The notes under the pieces were generated by a model, which was not told the DNA's origin, made no database searches, and worked only from the letters and a program-made list of their open reading frames with translations. Of a stretch of 64,000 bases of DNA, positions 27,734-36,700 are shown piece after piece. The first letter of the stretch is position 1; each line of letters starts with the position of its first letter. Both the position numbers and the translations under genes were made by a program. The stretch comes from Flexithrix dorotheae DSM 6795. Lineage in GTDB: Bacteria > Bacteroidota > Bacteroidia > Cytophagales > Flammeovirgaceae. The stretch covers positions 62,001-126,000 of the forward strand of contig NZ_KB903430.1 of assembly GCF_000379765.1 (NCBI RefSeq), written 5' to 3'.

Positions 27734-30700
27734 ATGATGCTTACAACCGATACCTCTCTTAATGTGAGTGATGTATTTATTTCTTATTCCAGAAAAAATC
27801 TGGCTTTTGCAACAAAGCTCTATAATCAATTAACAGAAGAAGGTTTAGAAGTTTGGTTTGATCAGGAGGATATTCCCGCTGCAGTGGATTTTCAAAATGA
27901 GATTGAAGTAGGGATCAACAGGGCCCATAATTTTGTTTTTATCATTTCACCGGACTCCGTTATTTCCCCCTACTGCCGGCTGGAAATTGAGCATGCGGTA
28001 AAGCAACAAAAAAGAATTATTCCTATCCTGCTAATTGAACCCGAGGGGAAATTGTTCGATTCTATCAATCCGGTCATCAAAAAACTAAACTGGATTGTTT
28101 TTAGGGAGGATGAATCAATTTTTGAAGAGAAATTTTCTGAACTGATCAATAAAATAAACTCCGAAAAAGTTTATGTGCATACCCACACCAAAATTTTAAT
28201 ACAGGCACTTAATTGGGAAGCTCACCAAAAAAGGCCGGAATTTCTGATCATTGATGAAGAAAGACTTGTAGCGGAGGAATGGCTTAGGAAGATTTATAAA
28301 ACAGAACAACCTCCCTGCATTCCTACAGATTTGCAATACGAATTCATTTGCGAGTGTGAAAAGCAGGCCAAACATGGGATGACAGAAGTTTTTATAAGTT
28401 ATTCCCCCGACCAAAAAGCAATAGCGGATATCATTGGGAAAATCCTGATGCGAAACAGTTTCACCATCTGGATAAACCGGGCTGAGGTAAATATTGATGA
28501 TGACTTTTTATTGGAAATCATCAATAATGGTATAGAGGAGGCAGACAATTTCATCTTTCTGGTTTCGGAAAAATCTCTTGGATTTGAAAGATGTCAAAAT
28601 GAATTGCAATATGCCCTGGAGCTAAACAAAAGGGCAATTCCCATCATTACTGGAGAGGTGGATCTCAATAACCTGCCTTCCAAAATCCGAAGCCTGGATT
28701 ATATTAATCTCAGCTCAATTAATTATGAAACTCAACAGGAACTATTCCTGAAAGAAATTGACAAACTACTTTTAACCCTCTACCAGGATGCACATTATTA
28801 CGAAGAACATAAGGAATATCTGGTAAGAGCATTATATTGGAAAAAGCAACAGGAGAATTCAAGTATTCTTCTAAGCGGACACCATTTAAGTAAAGCCAGA
28901 GCCTGGTTTGGTGAAGGACTTAAAAGAAAAGATCATCAACCAACCAGCCTCCATCAGCAATATATTGAAGCAAGTGAGAAAAATGCTGTCTCAGCTGAAA
29001 TAGAGGTATTTATTTCTTATTCCAATAAAAACTTTGATTTTGTCTCAAAACTCAATAGAGACATTCAGTTCAGTGGTAAAAGTACCTGGCTGGACCAGGA
29101 TTATATTCCAAAAGGAGCTGATATAAAAGAAGAAATATTTAAGGGAATTGAAGCTGCTGACAACTATTTATTTATCATTTCCCCATCTTCAATTGCTTCT
29201 CCTTATTGCCAGGAAGAAGTGGCGTATGCTGCCAGCTTGAATAAGCGATTTATTGTAATTAAGTACAAAGCGGTTGATCCAAAAAGTCTTCCCCAAAGAA
29301 TTGCAGAAGTTAACTGGATAGATTTTGAAGCAGGGAAAAGCAATTATGCAGAAAGTTTCAGCCATTTGATCAGGGTATTGGATACCGACAAAGAACACCT
29401 CCATCAATACAATAAATGGGCAAGGCGGGCACTGGAATGGGAAAGGAACAACCACAACTCTGAGTTTTTACTTAGAGACAATGAGTTTACCATTGCATCT
29501 GCCTGGCTAATTCAGGCTGAAGAGGAAAATAAAAACCCCTCTCCTTCTGATTTACAAAAAAAATACATTCACAAAAGTGAAGAGGAAATTAACCTCAAGC
29601 AACGGCAGTATAAGAAAAGAATCCGATTCCAGCGTATTGTGATTTTATTTCTTATTTTATCTTTAGGGGTAGCCGGATATTTTGGCTATATACTAGAAAT
29701 AGCCAAGGAAGAATCCGAAAAAAGTGCTCAGGAAGCCTTTAAGCTTAGAGAAGAAGCCATTGAAAAACAAGAAGCGCTTGAAAAACAAAAGAAAAGACTG
29801 GATTCTTTGCAGGTATTAAATGAACAACTAATAGCCGAATTCCGAAAGCCCCAAAGCTCCCGTAATCAGCAGTTAATACGAGAATTATTAAATATAACAG
29901 ATTCTATTTCCATAAAAATTGCTGCAGATGAGTCTGAGAACCTTGCCCGACAAATAAATGAGCAAAAAGCAAATGAAAAGAAATACGAATTTCACGAAGG
30001 ATTTGCCATTTTCCAGAAAGATAACAAATATGGCTTTCTGAATGAAGACCAAAAAGTAGTAATTCCGGCCACATTCGATGATGTGGGGATTTTTAGTGGC
30101 GGGCTGGCGAGAGTAAAGCAAAAAGGTTTATGGGGATTTATCAACACTGAAGGTCAAATTGCAATCCCGTTCCAATTTGACCTTGCCCGCGATTTTAAAA
30201 AGGATACTGCCAGTGTACGAAAATTTAATACTTCTTACCAGATAAACCCTGATAATCAATGCCTTTCCAATTGTGGGTTACTTCAGCAAAATGAAAAACT
30301 AGCCATGATCCGAAAGGAATATGAAGACATAGGCACTGGTTTTTTTGAAGGTTTTTTAAGGGTAAAAAAAGGAGGAAAATGGGGTTATATAAATGAGGAA
30401 AAAGAAGTCATCATTCCATTTGAGTTTGATGCCACAGAAAAATTTAATAATGGGCTGGCTAAGGTGGTCAAAAACGACAAAAAACAAATTATAAACTATG
30501 ATGGAATTTGCCTTGAAAATTGTTTGGCCCAAATTCAAAACCTCCAGAGAATTGAAGGAAATGAAAATATTTCAGGATTCCTGATAGGGAAATATGAAAT
30601 AACAAATAAGGAGTTTGTGAAATTCCTGAATGAAAGGCAATTTGAACCAGAAGCCATAGAAAACTTCATCGATTTGGAACCTTCCGGGAGAAAAAAACAA

Positions 30701-31174
30701 AGGCAACAGTTTATTTATTGGGAAGACGGAATGTTTAGAATTAAAGCAGGTGGAGCTTCTAAACCGGCTTGTTTTGTAAGCTGGGTTGGAGCTGAAGAAT
30801 ATTGTAAATGGGCAGGAGGACGCTTGCCTTCAACTACAGAATGGATTTTTGCAGCAAAAGGAGGAAACCTTTCCAAAAATTATGTTTTTGGAGGAACTGA
30901 CAAGCTGAATGAAATTGTATGGTTACAGGGCAAGGAACAATCACTTACAGCAGTAAACAACCCTAATTTCCCAGCCAATGAGATTGGCTTATATCATATT
31001 TCGGGGAATGTGTGGGAATGGTGTGCCAGTAATGATGTAAATAAAGCCATTCTAAAAGGGGGAAGTTTTGGGTCTGGACCCAATCAGTTTAAACCAGACT
31101 ATGAAAAACTTGAATCCAAATACAGCATGACGGAATACTTTGGTTTCAGGATTGTAAGAGATTTTAAAAATTGA
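27734..31174 (+). CDS. Triple TIR-domain membrane protein with WG repeats and FGE-sulfatase domain
   Basis: 1146 residues. TIR1 (about 12-140), TIR2 (217-345) and TIR3 (423-548) each begin with VFISYS. Each is followed by a similar helical module of about 65 residues (about 150-215, 353-418, 555-618; pattern AL-x-WE...A-x-x-W...P-x-x-LQ-x-x-YI). A membrane helix (635-653), a coiled coil (655-705), WG repeats (about 753-930: KYGFLNEDQKVVIP, LWGFINTEGQIAIP, KWGYINEEKEVIIP) and an FGE-sulfatase domain (about 935-1145: YEITNKEFVKFLN, GGRLPSTTEW, GNVWEWC, FGFRIVRD) follow. The Glu at the TIR NADase position is kept in all three (84, 290, 495). With no signal peptide, the TIRs should be cytosolic and the WG/FGE part outside the inner membrane. 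TIR2 lacks the WxDQ/IP loop. Role inferred as effector or scaffold in stress or conflict signalling. Confidence 0.9.
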   Translation: MMLTTDTSLNVSDVFISYSRKNLAFATKLYNQLTEEGLEVWFDQEDIPAAVDFQNEIEVGINRAHNFVFIISPDSVISPYCRLEIEHAVKQQKRIIPILLIEPEGKLFDSINPVIKKLNWIVFREDESIFEEKFSELINKINSEKVYVHTHTKILIQALNWEAHQKRPEFLIIDEERLVAEEWLRKIYKTEQPPCIPTDLQYEFICECEKQAKHGMTEVFISYSPDQKAIADIIGKILMRNSFTIWINRAEVNIDDDFLLEIINNGIEEADNFIFLVSEKSLGFERCQNELQYALELNKRAIPIITGEVDLNNLPSKIRSLDYINLSSINYETQQELFLKEIDKLLLTLYQDAHYYEEHKEYLVRALYWKKQQENSSILLSGHHLSKARAWFGEGLKRKDHQPTSLHQQYIEASEKNAVSAEIEVFISYSNKNFDFVSKLNRDIQFSGKSTWLDQDYIPKGADIKEEIFKGIEAADNYLFIISPSSIASPYCQEEVAYAASLNKRFIVIKYKAVDPKSLPQRIAEVNWIDFEAGKSNYAESFSHLIRVLDTDKEHLHQYNKWARRALEWERNNHNSEFLLRDNEFTIASAWLIQAEEENKNPSPSDLQKKYIHKSEEEINLKQRQYKKRIRFQRIVILFLILSLGVAGYFGYILEIAKEESEKSAQEAFKLREEAIEKQEALEKQKKRLDSLQVLNEQLIAEFRKPQSSRNQQLIRELLNITDSISIKIAADESENLARQINEQKANEKKYEFHEGFAIFQKDNKYGFLNEDQKVVIPATFDDVGIFSGGLARVKQKGLWGFINTEGQIAIPFQFDLARDFKKDTASVRKFNTSYQINPDNQCLSNCGLLQQNEKLAMIRKEYEDIGTGFFEGFLRVKKGGKWGYINEEKEVIIPFEFDATEKFNNGLAKVVKNDKKQIINYDGICLENCLAQIQNLQRIEGNENISGFLIGKYEITNKEFVKFLNERQFEPEAIENFIDLEPSGRKKQRQQFIYWEDGMFRIKAGGASKPACFVSWVGAEEYCKWAGGRLPSTTEWIFAAKGGNLSKNYVFGGTDKLNEIVWLQGKEQSLTAVNNPNFPANEIGLYHISGNVWEWCASNDVNKAILKGGSFGSGPNQFKPDYEKLESKYSMTEYFGFRIVRDFKN

Positions 31175-31488
31175 ACGTGAATTCAATCACCCTAATTTTT
31201 AAGTATCAAACCATTTCTTACTTGTAACACATTTTAAGGATTGCTAATAAAAGCAAATAGCTTTTCAACAAAATCCAGCAACAAAAACCCTTTACAAACT
31301 ACTCATTATCAACAACTTGACATGGCATAAGAGTGATAAAAACGAAGCAATTTAAGGGTAATTTGCCCTCACCATGTTTTTGACAGCCTGTAACTTTTAA
31401 TTTACTTTTACTTTCAATCATACATACGAAGCAGGGTAAACATTTGAATTACCCACAAACTATCAAACAAATTTAACTGAAACCAGCA
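31175..31488. other. Intergenic region between TIR gene and T9SS cargo gene
   Basis: AT-rich. A short palindrome ATTGAAcgtgaATTCAAT directly overlaps the stop of the TIR gene and could help end its transcript. Nothing else recognised. Confidence 0.35.
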
Positions 31489-33147
31489 ATGCGAAACCCA
31501 GCAAACTTTAATAGCTTCAGTGCTATTATCCAGCCAGTATTTAATTTAAAAAGTCTTCATTACTTCCTTGCTATATCTTGGCTGATTTTCCTTCTACATG
31601 GGGAAATCCAGGGCCACGAAAAAGCAAGTTTTAACGATCCCGAAAATCCCCCAAAATTGGAGATCACACTTCCCAAAGACAGTATGATTGTTTATGGAGA
31701 TTACGTGGAAATACTCTATTCCATTACTGGTGATTCTGCTGATTATAGCAGAATTAAACTTACGCTGGATCATAAAAACAGTGTGAATACAAATGCCATT
31801 ACCGGAAAATTTACCCGATCCAGATTGGATTCCGGTTATCACCACGCCAAACTTGAACTATTAGATTCAGAAAGTAATCCTTTGGCAAACCCAGAATCCA
31901 GAATGGAAATCAGTTTCTTTTTGGAGGAAAAAATTCCTGCCCCATCCAATGTAGCTGCTAATCTTATTGATCCATACAATTCCAAAATTACCTGGGAAAA
32001 AGTACCAGGGCTTATCGGAAATTATCTGATCGAAGTCTCCGATAGTATCGATGGCGTTTATACTGTATTGGATAGTGTTCCAATGGAGGAAAACAGTTAC
32101 GTTCACCATGTTCCAAACCCTGAAACCATCCTTTTTTACAGAATAAAAGCGGTTTATCACGAACTAGTGTCGGAAAGTTCTGCAAGTGACTTTATCAAAA
32201 CCAATGGATTACCACAAATGGGAAATATTTCTAAAACCATTGAAGAAGACAGCCTGCTTGTTTTTTACAAAAATGATTTTGTAGAGCATTTCAGCGATCC
32301 AAACCTTGATAGTTTGGGCACGATTAAAATATTAAGCACTGTTCCGGATGGAGAACTATTATTGGATGGAAATACCATCGAAAATTTTGCTGAAATCACA
32401 AGCGATAAATTAGAAAAGCTTTCATTTCAGCCAGTGGAAAACTGGTTTGGGGAACTATCCATACCCATGAGCTTTTCGGATGGAATTCATTTTTCTAAGG
32501 ATACTGCCTGGATTAACATAAGCGTAATTCCAGTAAATGATGCGCCCAAACAACTTTCCCTCGACAATTTTGAGATTGAAGAAAACAATGAACCCGGAAA
32601 GGTAATCGGTCGGTTTTCTGCCTACGATGTAGAGAATGAAAAATTAGAGTTTTCTTTAGCCAAATCAGGAGATTTTGCTCATTTTAAAATTGAAAATGAT
32701 TTTCTTATCGCTGTGGACTCCTTTGATTACGAACTACAAAATCAATTTTTCCTTACCGCGAATGTAAGAGATCAAAGTGGTGGTGAATTGGCAAAATCTT
32801 TTGAAATTAATGTAATTGATCTTTCAGAAAAGGAAACAAATAATCCGAACCCTCAGGAACCCCAAATTCCCACCGGGATAGATGATTTTAAGGAACTTTC
32901 CGGAGTATCTGTTTATCCCAACCCAGTCCACGATAGACTCAATATCGAAATTAATAATGATTTAAGGGGAGATTTCCAGATTATAATATTAGATATTACA
33001 GGAAAGGTAATTTACCAAAATGAACTTGAAAAAAACCAAATCAATACTTCAACTTCATTTGATTTCTCTGCCATGAATCCAGGCCTTTATATTGTGAAAA
33101 TATCCGGAATGAATTATGGGCACACACACCAAACAATAAAACATTGA
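31489..33147 (+). CDS. T9SS-sorted surface protein with Ig-like, FN3 and cadherin-like domains
   Basis: 552 residues. A hydrophobic N-terminal segment (about 28-44) serves as signal peptide; the true start could be internal. Domains: an Ig-like repeat (about 58-150, ending NPESRMEISFFLE), FN3 (about 152-240), a cadherin-like/Ig domain (about 245-355), a cadherin-type repeat (about 358-450) and a type A T9SS sorting domain (about 470-552, VSVYPNPVHDRLNIEI...GLYIVKI). The sorting domain directs export across the outer membrane. From the Ig-like repeat onward it is collinear with the C-terminal part of the next gene, so the two are paralogous. No catalytic domain was seen. Confidence 0.8.
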   Translation: MRNPANFNSFSAIIQPVFNLKSLHYFLAISWLIFLLHGEIQGHEKASFNDPENPPKLEITLPKDSMIVYGDYVEILYSITGDSADYSRIKLTLDHKNSVNTNAITGKFTRSRLDSGYHHAKLELLDSESNPLANPESRMEISFFLEEKIPAPSNVAANLIDPYNSKITWEKVPGLIGNYLIEVSDSIDGVYTVLDSVPMEENSYVHHVPNPETILFYRIKAVYHELVSESSASDFIKTNGLPQMGNISKTIEEDSLLVFYKNDFVEHFSDPNLDSLGTIKILSTVPDGELLLDGNTIENFAEITSDKLEKLSFQPVENWFGELSIPMSFSDGIHFSKDTAWINISVIPVNDAPKQLSLDNFEIEENNEPGKVIGRFSAYDVENEKLEFSLAKSGDFAHFKIENDFLIAVDSFDYELQNQFFLTANVRDQSGGELAKSFEINVIDLSEKETNNPNPQEPQIPTGIDDFKELSGVSVYPNPVHDRLNIEINNDLRGDFQIIILDITGKVIYQNELEKNQINTSTSFDFSAMNPGLYIVKISGMNYGHTHQTIKH

Positions 33148-33710
33148 AAGACTAGGAAGTTTTATTTTCTCATTCTTAGAGTATCATTCTATTATGGAAT
33201 CCCACTTTCACTTTAAGTGTTATCTCCTAAATGGGGAATAAGTATTTACAATTAGTAACAATAAATTTAGTAAAAGCTTTAGATTAAAATTTAACTTTAT
33301 CGTACAAAGCATCAAACAATTTGTAAAAAACTTACATTACAAATTTCTAAAACAATTTAAAATTGGCAGAAGAAAAAGCAAACTCTCTGTGGGTAAAAAA
33401 ATCCTCAAAAGGTTACAATCTTAAATTCTCGCCCAAAAATTTTACACCAACACACTAACTATCAACGGTTTATACAAAAACTACTAAAAACCAAAAAAAT
33501 CTAAAGCAATCATTAAAGTTTTACACGATTATTGATAGGAAAGAAGAATTTATTATTTAGTTCTTAATATTCTTTAATAATCTGTAAAAAAAATCACATT
33601 ATACATGAATTTTGCATCTTAGAAATTTTAAGATGCCCATAAATCTATTTTCAACCAATTAAGTAATAACCTAATCAACTGTCGACAATAAATTCTGACC
33701 ATCAATAGAA
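33148..33710. other. Intergenic region between two T9SS cargo genes
   Basis: Very AT-rich, with many A-runs. A GAATTTTGCA sequence at 33607-33616 resembles a Bacteroidota -7 element one base off consensus, about 95 bp before the next ATG; no good -33 partner is seen. The long spacer suggests independent transcription of the two cargo genes. Confidence 0.35.
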
Positions 33711-36700
33711 ATGAAAAAAACAAATACTCTACTACTTCTGTTGGCCCAATTATTCTTCTTGCATCACAGCTTAATTGCTCTTGATGGTTTAAAAAAAGCA
33801 TCGGAAGTAAAATATAATTTCCAATTACCTGAAAAGTTTCAGGATGAATTAATAACCTCAGGGTTACAGCAGCCTACTGATGTTGAATTTCTTCCAAATA
33901 GTAAAGCAATTATTTCCCAAAAAGATGGTAAGATTTGGATTGTTGATCCTTATTCAACGTCTCCGGAATTAAAGCAACTTATCCAGTTGGAAAATGTAGA
34001 TAAGGAGTTTGAGAGAGGATTACTTACAATGGTAGTTGATCCGGATTTTGAGACTAATGGTTATTTCTATGCTTATTACTCTACTACCGATTATAAATTA
34101 AAATTATCCAGGTTTAAAATTGTTGATGAAAAAGCATCTTTAGACTCTGAAACTGTAATTTGGGAAACAGAACCCAATTATTTGAATCCAGCAGTCAACC
34201 ATTACCATATGGGCGGAGCTCTTGATTTTGCTAATGATGGTACAATTTTTCTCGTTATAGGAGATTTGGAAGAGCCAAATAATGCCCAAAATTTAAAAGA
34301 ATATAATGGTAAGCTTTTGCGAATTAACAAAGATGGAAGTATTCCTAATGACAACCCATTCTATAATAATGGACTAGGACAAGGGCCCAACGGGGAACTT
34401 TCTGAAATATATGCTTGGGGGTTACGAAATCCATTTAAAGGCACAACAGATAAAGAAACAGGTATTTTTATTATGGGTGAAGTTGGGGGAAATAAACATG
34501 AATCCAGCTGGGAAGATGTACATTATGCAGTAAAAGAAGCCAATTACGGCTGGCCAGATTGTGGAGAATCTGGTCGAGATGAAGATGGATCTTGTGTAGG
34601 GCCTAATTTTGTTGATCCAATTTATACCTATGCCCATATCCCAAATAGAGGAAATTCTATTACCGGAGGATTTATTTACAGAGGCACTAATTTACCTCAA
34701 GAATATCAGGGACAATATATATTTGCAGACTATGCCCAAAGTTGGATTCGGTTTATACGAATGGATGAAAATCTTGTACCCTTAGATGGATCAGGGGAAG
34801 AAAATGCAACTACTATAAGAAAGCCAACCGGGTTTGGCCTTGTAGATATTGAAGTGGGGCCAAAAGGCGAATTATTTTATCTTTTATTTAATGTAAAAGA
34901 ACCAAATTCTGGAGAGTTTAAAAAGATATTTTTTGCGGGTGAAAGTACACCTATTATTACTAAAGCCAAAGCTGATATTCTTCAAGGAGAAAATCCTTTA
35001 CAAGTCAATTTTGAAGGGAGTGCTAAGATCACTGATAACAGTCCTTTGACCTATACTTGGAATTTCGGGGATGGGAATATAGCTAATTCTGCTAATGCGA
35101 CCCATACTTATACTGATAAAGGTACATATAAGGCAAGGTTAACAGTCAGTACACAGGAGAATGTTTCCGTAAACTCTGATGAAATAACTATTAAAGTAGG
35201 TAAGCTTCCAGTGGCAAATATTCTATCTCCTCTTAATGGGACCAAATTTAAAGCAGGACAAGTTATTCAATATAATGGAGAAGCCTCTGATCCCGATGGA
35301 GTTATTAAAGATGAAAATTACAGGTGGGATGTTGAATTTTTACATGATGATCATACTCACCCTTTTATTGATGGACAAATAGGTAAAGCAGGTCAAGTGA
35401 AGTTAGCTTCATCAGGACATAGTTTTGATGGTGAGACTGGGTTTATATTTTCTCTCACTGTAACCGATTCAGATAATCTTTCAACAAGTGTCTCTGATAC
35501 GGTTTTCCCTCAAAAAGCAGAACTTTCACTAGCCACCGACCCTATGGGATTAACTATTCATTTAGAAGGTAATCCCAGACCAACCCCATTTAAAATTAAT
35601 GAATTAGTCGGTTTTGAGTCAGAAGTTTCAATAATTTCCCCTCAAACATTAAATGGAAAAACTTATCAGTTTGTAGGATGGTCAGATAATGGAGCAAAAA
35701 CACATATTTATAAAAACCCAGATATCAATTCTACCCTTACGGCCTATTTTACTGAATTAGAAACGACACTTCTTGAGGCAGAAGACCATTTTCAAATTGT
35801 TAGGGATACTGTTCTTGATCCACCCAAGGCAGCTATCGGCATTTTAGGATTTGAACTCGCTAGTAATAAAAAGGCAGTAAGTATATATGATAAAGGTGAT
35901 GTGATTAAAATCCCTTTCACTACCAAAACTGATGGGGATTATTTGATTAATGTAAGAGTACGATCAGGCGTAGAAGGAAATGCTCAGAATTATTGGCCAA
36001 ATGGATATTTATTTAAGTTAGATGGAAATGACGTAACTCTGGTGGGTGATGAAGAAACTTTAACCTACACCCCTGAGCAAGGAAAAATGTATCTTGGGAT
36101 AATGAAATCTGAAAAAATAAAATTATCTCCAGGTCAACACGAATTATTTATTGAAGCTAACAGTAATTGGGGTAATGTAGATTATGTGGATATCATTAAA
36201 ACGAACGATGATACTCCTCCAACAGCTCCAACACTTTCTAAAAATAAGGTCACTGATAAGACAGTATCTCTTCAATGGTCTCCATCTTTGGATAATAGTG
36301 GAATTGATGGCTATATTGTTTATCAAAATGGTGATTCAATAGCCAAAACTCCTAAAATAGAATTCATTGCTTCCAAGTTGACTCCTGATACCAATTACGA
36401 ATTCAATGTAGTTGGTGTGGATAAAACTAAAAACCGATCAGAACTTAGTAATACCATTAAGGTAAAAACCAGTGCTAAGGTTAGCAATGAAGCTGGGGTA
36501 TTAATTAAATATCCTTGCGAAGGAGAAATAGTCCAAGGTCCCGATTTAGAAGTAGGATATGCTCTTTTTGGAAATAACAACTTATACGATCATTTATACT
36601 TTACCCTTGACGACAACCCAAAAAAAATGGGTCATGATCTTTCCTCAGAAGGATTTCTATTTAACAACCTTGAACCTGGCGAACACACTATTAAAATTGA

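Noticed and set aside
28000-31174. CRISPR or restriction genes next to the TIR gene
   Set aside because: No repeat array, Cas, methylase or endonuclease feature was found in the surrounding 20 kb.
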